Of a stretch of 43,929 nt of DNA, positions 34,552-42,545 are shown piece by piece. The notes under the pieces are model-generated. The model did no database searches and was not told the origin of the DNA. It saw only the letters and a program-made list of their open reading frames with translations. Source of the stretch: Terriglobales bacterium (GTDB lineage: Bacteria > Acidobacteriota > Terriglobia > Terriglobales > Acidobacteriaceae); contig DASPRM010000003.1 of NCBI GenBank assembly GCA_035624455.1, positions 1 to 43,929 on the forward strand, given 5' to 3'. The stretch's first letter is position 1. Each line of letters starts with the position of its first letter. Position numbers and translations under genes: made by a program.

Positions 34552-35763
34552 ATGACCGAGTCTCTCGCCAGCCAGATTGAGGTTCCAGCGGGTTTCGAGT
34601 TCAACGCGATAACGTGCGGCATTAAGGCCAGCGGCAATCCGGACCTGGCGCTGGCGTTGGCGCGCGACGGGGCCTCTGCAGCGGCGCTGTTCACCAGGAA
34701 CCTGGTGGTTGCTGCTCCCGTCATAGTGGGAAGAAAACATCTGCAGGCAAGCCGCGGCAGGCTGCGGGCGGTATTGGTGAACTCCGGGAACGCGAATTGC
34801 GCGACGGGGCGCCCCGGTCTTGAAGCCTGTCGTCAGAGCTGCACGCAGTTGGCGAAAGCGCTAGCAATTCCAACTGCAGAGGTTCTTCCATCCTCGACTG
34901 GGGTAATTGGGGTCCCATTTCCGCTCGATAAAGTCACCTCTGGCTTGCCTGCGCTTCTGCAGTCGAGTTCCTCGACTCCGGAGGCGGCTTGTCGTTTCGT
35001 GCGCGCGATTATGACGACCGATACGCGGCCAAAAATAGCATGCGCCACAGTGGTGGCGGGATCGAAGCGCGCGACGATCTTTGGCTGTGCCAAGGGAGCC
35101 GGCATGATCCACCCGAATATGGCGACGATGCTGGCGTATCTATTTACAGACGCGGAAGGGACGCCACTCCAGTTGAAATCAATGCTGAAGACAGTGGCAG
35201 ACCGTACGTTGAACCGCATCAGCATCGATGGAGACACGTCCACGAACGACACCACACTGCTGATGGCGAGCGGCAAGAGCGGGCTCAGACTGAGCAGTCC
35301 ACCCGTAAGGAAGCGGTTCGCAGATGCTCTTGGGCGCGTTTGTGCGTCGCTTGCCGAACAGATCGTCAAAGACGGTGAGGGTGTGCAGCACCTCGTTCGT
35401 CTGCATATAGAAGGAGCGCGAAATGAGCCGGAAGCGGACCAAGTGGCGCGGGTGATCGCGACGTCGCCGCTGGTGAAGACCGCATGGGCAGGCGCCGATC
35501 CTAATTGGGGGCGCATTCTGGCCGCGGTGGGGCGCAGCGGCATCTCCATCGATCCTGGCAGGGTTTCTATCGCATTCGGCAAGCAGTTCGTTTGTAAACA
35601 CGGAGTCGTAGCTGAGTTTGACGAAAATGCTGTCCATGAGTATCTTTCGCGTCCCGAGGTCGAAATTCGGGTTCACCTGGGGCGAGGAAGGGCTTCAGTA
35701 AGCTTCCTGACCTGCGATTTGACTGCGGAGTACGTGAGAATCAACGCCGACTACCGGACGTAA
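34552..35763 (+). CDS. argJ: Glutamate N-acetyltransferase / ornithine acetyltransferase
   Basis: 403 residues, Ntn-type enzyme that moves the acetyl group from N-acetylornithine to glutamate, freeing ornithine for ArgF and closing the acetyl cycle. The self-cleavage site and nucleophile are in GMIHPNMATMLAYLFTDA (cleavage before Thr192); most homologues have Ala where His187 stands. The N-terminal PAGFEFNAITCGIK, NSGNANCATG and SSTGVIG, and the C-terminal VKDGEGVQHLV, SPLVKTAWAGADPNWGRILAAVG and LTAEYVRINADYRT are all in place. It begins three bases after the GNAT stop and is the last gene of the operon; no clear terminator follows. Confidence 0.95.
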   Translation: MTESLASQIEVPAGFEFNAITCGIKASGNPDLALALARDGASAAALFTRNLVVAAPVIVGRKHLQASRGRLRAVLVNSGNANCATGRPGLEACRQSCTQLAKALAIPTAEVLPSSTGVIGVPFPLDKVTSGLPALLQSSSSTPEAACRFVRAIMTTDTRPKIACATVVAGSKRATIFGCAKGAGMIHPNMATMLAYLFTDAEGTPLQLKSMLKTVADRTLNRISIDGDTSTNDTTLLMASGKSGLRLSSPPVRKRFADALGRVCASLAEQIVKDGEGVQHLVRLHIEGARNEPEADQVARVIATSPLVKTAWAGADPNWGRILAAVGRSGISIDPGRVSIAFGKQFVCKHGVVAEFDENAVHEYLSRPEVEIRVHLGRGRASVSFLTCDLTAEYVRINADYRT

Positions 35764-35895
35764 TCAAAATGACATCAGCGGTTGAAATGGCTGCTAGCTC
35801 GCGATACCCTGTATTTCCAACATCTTCCGAAGTCTGCCCTACAGATGAGGGAGTAAGCCGCGTGCGATAGTCAGCGGCTAACCACGAGGACCAGT

Positions 35896-37605
35896 ATGTC
35901 TTTCGGCGGTGCAGGAACCGGAGGCGAGACGATCGCGGGATCGTCCGTGTTCCCCTCCCTGATCTTTGTCCAGGGCACCGAAGAACGACGCATTGCTCTG
36001 CAGCACTGCCCATTTTCGATTGGACGCAAAACGGAAAACGATCTGGTCATCCCGGACCCGCGAGTTTCGCGGGAGCATGCTCTGATTCAGTGGGACAGTG
36101 ACGGGTTCTACGTAGTCGATCAAAACAGCAAGCACGGCACTTACGTAAATGGCCTGAAGATCGACCGCCATCGCCTCCAGCGAAATGACCGCGTGGAGTT
36201 TGGAGTGCGCGGCGAGGCGTTTCTGTTGTTCGATCCCGACCGCGCCAACCAGAGCCAGGCCCGCCAGTTCCTCAGCCAGCTTTCCGTTTGGAAACCCTCC
36301 ACGACCGGCACCTCCGATCTGGAGACCCTGACGCTGTTCCTGGAAGCGGCGCGCAAGCTGAACACCACGTCCGTTCTGGACGAAATCCTCGTGACCTTGA
36401 TTGATGCGACGTTGCGCCTGACCAAAGCTGAGCGCGGATATGTTTTTCTACGGGATCCCGAGGGCAGCTTGAAGCTGGCGGTGGGGCGGAACTCCAAAGG
36501 CGAGCCGCTGATGGATGACAGCACGATTTCACGCTCTGTACTGAACGAAGCGGCCAGCACGAACAAAGAATTTCTGCTCACGGATACGGAAGCGTTTGGC
36601 AAAATCTCAGCGCGCGAGAGCATCGTGGCGCACAACCTGCGGACCATCATCTGTATTCCCCTGCGCAAAACCCAGGTACAAGAAAAGGGGGGCGCCACCG
36701 GTGGAGATGAGGCTGAGCTTCGCGGAGTCCTGTATTTAGACAGCAAGTTCCTGGCAGGCAAGCTCTCGGCAGTGAGCAATGACATCCTGCGCACGATTGC
36801 CAGTGAGGCAGCGGGCCTGCTGGAAAACGCCTATCTGGTGCAGGCGGAAGAATCAGCGAAGCGTTACCAGCAGGAGTTGGGGATTGCCGCATCCATCCAG
36901 CAGCGGCTGATGCGCGTGACCATTCCCGAAGTTTCGTATGCGCGCGTTGAGGCCAAGAACATTCCTTCGAAGGACGTGGGAGGAGATTTCTTCGATGTGA
37001 TCAAGACGGATGAAGCGCTTTCGGTCGTAGTGGCCGACGTTAGCGGGAAGGGAATCTCTGCCGCGCTCCTGGCATCCATTCTGCAGGGCATGTTGTACGC
37101 ACAGCTGATGCAGGATATTCCTCTCCAGGATCTGGTAAGCGCGGCCAATCGTTTCATCTGCGACAAGATCATGGGCGAGAAATACGCCACGTTATTTATT
37201 GCACGCCTGACCAGCGCCGGCCAGATGGAATACATCAACTGCGGGCATGTGCGTCCGCTGCTGATGTCGGGAGGCGAGGTGATCGAGTTGCCAAACTCGA
37301 ATCTGCCAGTGGGACTGGTGGAGTTCGCCACGTTCGAAGGCGCGAATGCGCAACTCCATTCCGAAGACCGGCTGGTGGTGGTAACCGATGGGGTGACGGA
37401 AGCGGAAAACCCTGCGGGTGAGTTCTTCACCAGCGATCGCCTCCTGAGCCTTTTTCCGAAATCACGAGGTGTGGAGGATGTGTTGGGCTCGCTGACAGAG
37501 TTCTGCGCCGGAGTGCCACTGAACGACGATTGCACGGTTTTACAGCTTTGTTATTCAGGCGAGTGCCGCGCAGAAGGCGACGAAACCCTGTCCCGCACGA
37601 TGTGA
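35896..37605 (+). CDS. FHA-GAF-PP2C (SpoIIE-type) serine phosphatase
   Basis: 569 residues. The FHA domain (about 22-113) binds phosphothreonine peptides: GR at 43-44, SREH at 58-61, GTYVNG at 81-86. A GAF-like domain follows (about 145-325: LILE-like helices, FLRDPEGSLKLAVGRN, HNLRTIICIPLR, GVLYLDSKF), then a coiled linker and a SpoIIE/RsbU PP2C domain (about 350-558) with DVGGDFFDV, VVADVSGKGISAALLAS, INCGHVRPLLM, VVTDGVTEAENPAGEFF and LNDDCTVLQL. All metal-binding Asp residues appear present. Such proteins usually dephosphorylate anti-anti-sigma factors or act in Ser/Thr-kinase circuits; no partner lies nearby. ATG preceded by GAGGA. Separated from argJ by 132 bases. Confidence 0.94.
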   Translation: MSFGGAGTGGETIAGSSVFPSLIFVQGTEERRIALQHCPFSIGRKTENDLVIPDPRVSREHALIQWDSDGFYVVDQNSKHGTYVNGLKIDRHRLQRNDRVEFGVRGEAFLLFDPDRANQSQARQFLSQLSVWKPSTTGTSDLETLTLFLEAARKLNTTSVLDEILVTLIDATLRLTKAERGYVFLRDPEGSLKLAVGRNSKGEPLMDDSTISRSVLNEAASTNKEFLLTDTEAFGKISARESIVAHNLRTIICIPLRKTQVQEKGGATGGDEAELRGVLYLDSKFLAGKLSAVSNDILRTIASEAAGLLENAYLVQAEESAKRYQQELGIAASIQQRLMRVTIPEVSYARVEAKNIPSKDVGGDFFDVIKTDEALSVVVADVSGKGISAALLASILQGMLYAQLMQDIPLQDLVSAANRFICDKIMGEKYATLFIARLTSAGQMEYINCGHVRPLLMSGGEVIELPNSNLPVGLVEFATFEGANAQLHSEDRLVVVTDGVTEAENPAGEFFTSDRLLSLFPKSRGVEDVLGSLTEFCAGVPLNDDCTVLQLCYSGECRAEGDETLSRTM

Positions 37606-37611
37606 TCGATT

Positions 37612-38859
37612 TCAGCGGAAGCGACCAGCGCTCAGGAATCCAATCGGCAATGAGGTTCCACCGTTCATGGCCAAATCCGCCATGATCTCCCCCACCACTG
37701 AAGAAAACTTGAATCCGTGCCCGGAAAATCCTGCCGCGATGGCCACGTCTTTCTCGAACTGCGGAAGGTAGTCGAGGATGAAATTCTGATCCGGCGTGTT
37801 CGTATACATGCACACTTTCATGACGTGGGTTTCCCCATAGGCATCTGGGACGAACGTGTTCATTGCCTCGACCAGTTCCTTTTCGTCGGCAGCGTTCGGC
37901 ACGCGATTGAGCTGATCGGGATCGGAGATGTCACCGAGATGATGTCTCGCGACCTTCAGCCCGATAGGTGCTCCAAAGGCGCCCACCGGCAACACAGGAA
38001 ATCCATAGTACTCGTCCACCATCCAGCAGGGAAACTGCCCTAGCACGAACGGCTCCCATTTCTTTGGCTTCATCCAGGCCAGTACCTGCCGAGTGACTCG
38101 CAGTTTGGATGACATCCCGGGAATCATTTTTCCCGCCCAGGGTCCGGCCGTGATCACCAGCTTCTTCGATGAGAACTCGCCTCGGTCTGTGCGGACAAGG
38201 ACTCCGCTGGAATCGCGCGACCAGTCGAGAACCTTCGTCTTCGTAAGAATAGTTGCCCGGTGACGAAGGGCCTGTTCGGTGAAGAGAAGAATCGATCGCT
38301 CGGGAGTCACGAATCCTGCGTCTGGCTCCTCTAGGCGCTCATACGCCGGAGGCAACCTGAATTGAGGATACTTTCGGGCAGTTTCGCCTGCAGAGAGTGT
38401 TCTGACTTCGATGTTGTATTTGTTGGCCGATTCATGAATGCCCTTCATGACGGCGTCGCTAGGCTTGCCGAAGTAGACAAGACCGGTTTTGAAGTAGACC
38501 TGAAACCCGGTCGTTTCCTCCAGAACCTTCCAGTTCCGGTAAGCGCGGTCAAGCAGGGGGACGTAATCGGGATGTTCGAAGTAGGCTTTTCGGATGATAC
38601 GGCTTTGACCGAGATGAGATCCCAGCTCGTGCGGGATGTCGAATTGCTCCAGCCCCAGTACACGGTGTCCTCGCTGGGCGAGGAAACAGCAGGTAGCTGA
38701 CCCCATCGAGCCGGCGCCGAGAACGATGACGTCGAAGGTTCTGCCGGCGCTCGCCTGCCTTAGCTGGTTTTGAACAGAAGCATGCAAACGATTCCAGTCC
38801 AGGAGAGAGCTCGTCGCGGAGAGGCTGGCAGAGAGCGTCAGGAAGTCGCGTCTGTTCAT
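37612..38859 (-). CDS. Tat-exported FAD-dependent sarcosine-oxidase-like oxidoreductase
   Basis: 415 residues. The N-terminus MNRRDFLTLSASLSATSS is a twin-arginine signal, unusual for this family, which is mostly cytosolic. The FAD fold has VIVLGAGSMGSATCCFLAQRG (GxGxxG at about 48-53) and LGLEQFD. Cys350 in KVCMYTNTPDQNF matches the position where monomeric sarcosine oxidase and N-methyltryptophan oxidase attach FAD covalently. GFSGHGFKFSSVVGE closes the flavin site. Substrate is some secondary or N-methyl amine, not determinable here. It converges on the phosphatase gene with 6 bases between. Export with FAD already bound is consistent with the Tat route. Confidence 0.9.
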   Translation of the reverse strand: MNRRDFLTLSASLSATSSLLDWNRLHASVQNQLRQASAGRTFDVIVLGAGSMGSATCCFLAQRGHRVLGLEQFDIPHELGSHLGQSRIIRKAYFEHPDYVPLLDRAYRNWKVLEETTGFQVYFKTGLVYFGKPSDAVMKGIHESANKYNIEVRTLSAGETARKYPQFRLPPAYERLEEPDAGFVTPERSILLFTEQALRHRATILTKTKVLDWSRDSSGVLVRTDRGEFSSKKLVITAGPWAGKMIPGMSSKLRVTRQVLAWMKPKKWEPFVLGQFPCWMVDEYYGFPVLPVGAFGAPIGLKVARHHLGDISDPDQLNRVPNAADEKELVEAMNTFVPDAYGETHVMKVCMYTNTPDQNFILDYLPQFEKDVAIAAGFSGHGFKFSSVVGEIMADLAMNGGTSLPIGFLSAGRFR

Positions 38860-38944
38860 GTAGCGGGCGGAGTCTATATCAAAATGCCCGTCGCGAGAGT
38901 CGGCAATGATCTGAAGATTCAGCTGTTGTAAAAGAGCATCTGAC

Positions 38945-40390
38945 CTACCTGGTTTCTCCCGCCTTGAATTCGGTCCACGGGCCGGACTTCATATCGATAA
39001 GTATGGATTTCTGCCAGGAGAATTCTGGATGCTCTTTCAAAAATTCTGCCGCCAGGAAGTCCTTTCCGCAGGGGTGCCCGCGGCGGGCGGTGAAACTCAT
39101 TTTGCCGGCCATCTCAGAATCCATGGCTTTGCCCTGAACCGCTCCACCCGGGTGATAGGCTTCCCACTCCCATTCAGGAACGCCGCGCGGAGAACTCTCG
39201 CTGTGTCCGCAGAGCGTGCGCTCGTTGGCTTCCTCTTTCTTCTCGAATGTGTCTTGATGATCAGCGAGAAATTGCTGCGCCAGGGGGACGTCGATTTTTC
39301 CCTTGTTCTGCGCGATGAGTTCCTCCCAGCGCGCCCTTCTGGCATTGGGCGAACTGGCCGGATTGTCGGGATCGAAGTTGGTTTCCTCCTTGATGACTTC
39401 GGGATCACGCGCCCAATTCGATCCGGCAAAGTACCCGTCCCTGGTACGCCACAGCTTCCAGTGCTTCAACCCCAGCTCCAGTTGAGCGATTTCGCCGGTC
39501 TTGCGATCCGCGATCAGCCAATCATTAGCATAGCCGCCGTTGTTTCCCTCCACCATGATCTTGGTGTAGTCATCGATCGAGGTGGCGTATTGCAGGGCTT
39601 TGCGCGCGCGCATGAACTCGGGCTTGCCATCGGGATTCCAGCCGTTGAATTGGGTGATGGTGGTCTCGGTGATCATGATTCCGGCGGAGTTCACGCCAAA
39701 GTCATCATCGCTGGTGATTACTCCTGGGAAACCGTCCATCAGGATGCGGTAGCCCTTTGCAGGAACAATGTCGAAGACGACGCGCCAGCGTGCGCCTGTA
39801 ACCATTCCGGTCCAGTTGTTATGCGCCATCACGATTTTTCCGCCGCGCGTGTAGCTGCCCGTGGCGACGAATGCGCTGCAATTTCCGGGACTCACCAGGC
39901 GAGGAGCGTTGGCCAGCTTCTCTTGGCGATTGAGCCAGGGAATGTAATAGTCGGGGACCTCTTCGAAGGCATTAAGAGCAACCACATCCCACACATCCAT
40001 GGGAATACTTCGCGCCTTCAGTCCGGCGGCGATACCGGTCAGTTCCTCCTGATATTCCGCATCAATGTGGGGCCATAACATCTCCTCCGCAGTGCGGCGA
40101 AAGAATTTCCAGTCGCGCTTGGTGCGATAAGTGTCCTCATATTTCACGGCTTCAAAGGCATCCTGAATTTCCGGGGCGAGCAAGAAGCCGTGCTGAAAGC
40201 CGATCTGCCCGGATGTGCCTTCGAGGTGCAGGTAGATCCAGCCATCACGCTCAAACCGGTAGGCTTTATCCAGACGAGGATCTGGCGCAGGCCTGGCATG
40301 TGAGGCGGCAAATAGATCACCCGAAGCAAACAGTAGGCAAAAGGCAATTCCAAGCATCAACGTCGGCGCCAAAATAGAGGTGAAGCGCAT
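38945..40390 (-). CDS. Exported C45/phospholipase B-like Ntn hydrolase
   Basis: 481 residues from the ATG at 40390, which starts a clear signal peptide (hydrophobic stretch ending GDLFAASHA). The longer frame to 40579 lacks family sequence. Ntn-hydrolase features: YLHLEGTSGQIGFQHGFLLAPEI, ELTGIAAGLKARSIPMDVWDVVALNAFEE, and the nucleophile Cys171 in SPGNCSAFVATG, followed by GGKIVMAHNNW and the NSAGIMITETTI strand. These match the C45 peptidase / phospholipase B-like group, whose members cleave amide bonds (acyl-amino acids, bile-salt-like conjugates). In other members a propeptide is removed to free the Cys; whether that occurs here is unknown. Substrate unknown. No ribosome site is evident. 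Confidence 0.87.
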   Translation of the reverse strand: MRFTSILAPTLMLGIAFCLLFASGDLFAASHARPAPDPRLDKAYRFERDGWIYLHLEGTSGQIGFQHGFLLAPEIQDAFEAVKYEDTYRTKRDWKFFRRTAEEMLWPHIDAEYQEELTGIAAGLKARSIPMDVWDVVALNAFEEVPDYYIPWLNRQEKLANAPRLVSPGNCSAFVATGSYTRGGKIVMAHNNWTGMVTGARWRVVFDIVPAKGYRILMDGFPGVITSDDDFGVNSAGIMITETTITQFNGWNPDGKPEFMRARKALQYATSIDDYTKIMVEGNNGGYANDWLIADRKTGEIAQLELGLKHWKLWRTRDGYFAGSNWARDPEVIKEETNFDPDNPASSPNARRARWEELIAQNKGKIDVPLAQQFLADHQDTFEKKEEANERTLCGHSESSPRGVPEWEWEAYHPGGAVQGKAMDSEMAGKMSFTARRGHPCGKDFLAAEFLKEHPEFSWQKSILIDMKSGPWTEFKAGETR

Positions 40391-40457
40391 GGTCGAAGAG
40401 GTCAAGTGGAGTTTCCCCCGAGCGAAATGAGAGTGTAGCTGAAGGTACGCTCGGGGA

Positions 40458-40814
40458 TCAAAGCCCGAACCCGCCTGGTAATTGCTGCGGCGATTTCTTG
40501 AGGAGAGTTCGAGACAGGCTGCGAAATTCATCCCGCGACTGAAAAATCCACGAGCTGCCGAGCTGCGACAACAGAGCATTCATCTCTTCCAGGGACATGG
40601 TTTGGACCGCGTTCTCAAAACGCTTGAGCTCATCCTGAAGAGCGCGGAGCTGAGAGGCATCGGCATCACGGCGAAAGGCTGTGGCAGCTGCTGTCGGACT
40701 GCCATATTCAAGCAACACATCCTGGTTCAGGTAGCCGCGAAGAAACTCGCTGAGATGTGGATAGTCGGCTGGATTCAGTGGTCGTGAAGTCTGGGCGGGA
40801 CCTCGGCGCTTCAT
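40458..40814 (-). CDS. CdiI_2-like contact-dependent inhibition immunity protein
   Basis: About 118 residues. After a basic N-terminus come PADYPHLSEFLRGYLNQDVLLEYGSPTAAATAF and a helical C-terminal half, the pattern of CdiI-type immunity proteins (helical, acidic, with the YPHLxxFLxGYxxQD opening). It has no signal peptide, so it stays in the cytoplasm. The ATG at 40812-40814 forms an ATGA overlap with the stop of the toxin gene and has GGAG eight bases upstream; a GTG three codons earlier is possible. Toxin-then-immunity with overlapping genes is the usual order in CDI and polymorphic toxin loci. Assignment is from memory of the family pattern plus context. Confidence 0.82.
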   Translation of the reverse strand: MKRRGPAQTSRPLNPADYPHLSEFLRGYLNQDVLLEYGSPTAAATAFRRDADASQLRALQDELKRFENAVQTMSLEEMNALLSQLGSSWIFQSRDEFRSLSRTLLKKSPQQLPGGFGL

Positions 40815-41335
40815 GATCGGCACTCCGGATAGCTGGTCAGAACATAGTAGTCATCAGGTCCCGCCCACCTCAGTACCACCACGGCGTGCGAGCAAGGAAC
40901 TGACGTGGCCGCGCCTCGGTTCAACACGCTTCCGATAGGATGCTGGGGGTCACCGTCATAATCAAGCACCAGATTTGGATGACCACCCGAGCGCCGCAGC
41001 CAGCGTTCAACGCGGTCGCGATCAGCCGCCAGAGCCTCGCCCACCGATGATTCTGCAGCAGCGCGATCAGTGTAAGTGGAAGCGGCAGTGATCGGCTCGC
41101 GGGCCAGGCGGTCTCGAAGTTCGTCGTCGGTGCGGCCGACATGGCGTTTGAGGGTATGGCCACCGCGCGCCTCGTCAATGCTCAGATCGTGACGATTGCG
41201 GGAGACCGAGGGCTTGGCAGTGCCGGATGGCATCCACGTCGAGTGATCGCCTGTAAGACTCGAGGGCGGTTTATTGCAGCCCAGGCCAATTAGCACAACC
41301 AGCACAAGGGCATGAAGGCGCTGGCGATCCGGCAT
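40811..41335 (-). CDS. Stand-alone exported RNase A-like (CdiA-CT type) toxin
   Basis: 174 residues. The N-terminus RQRLHALVLVVLIGLGC is a signal peptide with a Cys at 20 that could be a lipoprotein attachment site, though the lipobox is atypical. The mature domain (about 50-174) reads LSIDEARGGHTLKRHVGRTDDELRDRL ... YTDRAAAESSVGEALAADRDRVERWL ... LDYDGDP.. PIGSVL ... HAVVVLRW ... YYVLTSYPE, the pattern of the bacterial RNase A-like CDI toxin domain. His65 and Arg76 (11 apart) and Thr167 and Tyr169 (two apart) match, from memory, the active-site spacing of the Yersinia kristensenii CdiA toxin. Usually this domain is the C-terminal tip of a very large CdiA; here it is a small free-standing exported protein. 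Confidence 0.85.
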   Translation of the reverse strand: MPDRQRLHALVLVVLIGLGCNKPPSSLTGDHSTWMPSGTAKPSVSRNRHDLSIDEARGGHTLKRHVGRTDDELRDRLAREPITAASTYTDRAAAESSVGEALAADRDRVERWLRRSGGHPNLVLDYDGDPQHPIGSVLNRGAATSVPCSHAVVVLRWAGPDDYYVLTSYPECRS

Positions 41336-41445
41336 GGGAATAATTTACAGGAGAGTCGGCGATGTGAAATCCGAAATAGCCGGGTGAGAAGTTGAGAGGA
41401 TTCGCGCCGCACAACCTGGTTTCGTGATGGCCGCTCAGGAGCCTG

Positions 41446-41760
41446 CTAACGGACCCTGAGCGCATCGAGGCTCACCACTGTTTCCAGTCCCACCACCTCG
41501 GCGGAGTGCTCTGCGCCCCGGGCTACAAAAATCCACTCGCCGCTCTGTAGCACCGCTGAGTCTTTGCCCGTGCTGATGCGGAATCGCCCCTTCACCACAG
41601 CGTCGATTTTGTCGAGATCGTGTGTGTGCGGGCCAAAGTAGGTGCCGGGGGGATAGACATAGGTGGTGACTCGATAGCCCATGGCCTCGAGCTTGGCCTG
41701 CAGAGCCTGTTCACTGAAGGGCCCATCCACCGCTTCATTCCAGCGTTCAACTTTCAACAT
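41446..41760 (-). CDS. Small cupin-domain protein
   Basis: 104 residues, a single cupin barrel. Motif 1 is the YPPGTYFGPHTHDLDKIDAVVKGRF stretch with His pair and Asp/Lys in place of the common Glu; motif 2 is GEWIFVARGAEHSAEV. The His residues of HTH and of AEHS could bind a metal. Such small cupins are often of unknown function; some are sugar or oxalate enzymes, others ligand-binding. It is divergent from the methyltransferase gene (44-base gap) and lies upstream of the toxin gene (110-base gap), probably independent of it. No ribosome site is evident. Confidence 0.85.
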   Translation of the reverse strand: MLKVERWNEAVDGPFSEQALQAKLEAMGYRVTTYVYPPGTYFGPHTHDLDKIDAVVKGRFRISTGKDSAVLQSGEWIFVARGAEHSAEVVGLETVVSLDALRVR

Positions 41761-41804
41761 GTCACTAGTCTAGATCACAAACGGCGATCCATTACCATGC
41801 AGGA

Positions 41805-42545
41805 GTGGATCTTGGGAGACAGCCTGCACGGCTGTTCGAAATATTAGTGCTCAGGTTGCGCGAGGATGCCGCCCGCAATGGATGGCTGCGGGCCGGGCGC
41901 CATCTGTGGATGGATATTTCAGAGTTCCTGCGCGAGTCCTTGCCCGAACGCAGGCGGCTGCGTTACGGCGATATCGAGTACGACTGGGACCATCGGGTGG
42001 ACACAACCTCGGCCACAGTGAACTGGAAGGCTCGGCTGGCGGGCGCTTTCAGCGGAATAGAATATCAGCCTTGCGATCCCAATCTGTTTCGTCAGACTGT
42101 GGGCAAGTTGCCAGTGAATTTCAGCGATTTCGTTTTTGTCGACATCGGCTCAGGCAAGGGAAGAGCGCTGCTGATGGCAGCGGATTATCCGTTTCGACAG
42201 ATTCTGGGCGTTGAGCTATTGCCTTCGTTGAATGAAATCGCGCGAGCCAACCTAAGCCAGTACAAGAGTCCCACGCAAAGATGCTTTGCCATCGATCCGA
42301 TATGCGGGGACGCGCGCGAGTTACAGTTTCCCCTGGAGCCCATCGTGCTTTTCCTGTTTAACCCACTGCCGGAGCCGGCGCTGAATGCGGTTGTCCGAAA
42401 TTTTGTGAAATCACTTGAGACCAAGCCACGGCCGGCATGGATCGTTTATCACAACCCGGTGTTGGAGCACTTATTGCAGAAGTATTCCCGGTTCAGGCGG
42501 GTGGAAGGCGACCAGCAGTATGCGATTTATCGGAGTCAGGTCTAA
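41805..42545 (+). CDS. Class I SAM-dependent methyltransferase-like protein
   Basis: 246 residues from a GTG at 41805. The N-terminal about 90 residues are Arg/Leu rich with a conserved-looking RRLRYGDIEYDWDHRVDTTSATVNW block. The SAM-binding motif I is FVFVDIGSGKGRALLMAA, followed by ILGVELLPSLNEIARANL (acidic residue binding the ribose) and ICGDARELQFP. PIVLFLFNPLPEP takes the place of the catalytic loop. The C-terminus WIVYHNPVLEHLL ends the Rossmann fold. Substrate is unknown; the pattern is of the small-molecule or uncharacterised methyltransferase type. No good ribosome site precedes the GTG. Confidence 0.85.
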   Translation: MDLGRQPARLFEILVLRLREDAARNGWLRAGRHLWMDISEFLRESLPERRRLRYGDIEYDWDHRVDTTSATVNWKARLAGAFSGIEYQPCDPNLFRQTVGKLPVNFSDFVFVDIGSGKGRALLMAADYPFRQILGVELLPSLNEIARANLSQYKSPTQRCFAIDPICGDARELQFPLEPIVLFLFNPLPEPALNAVVRNFVKSLETKPRPAWIVYHNPVLEHLLQKYSRFRRVEGDQQYAIYRSQV

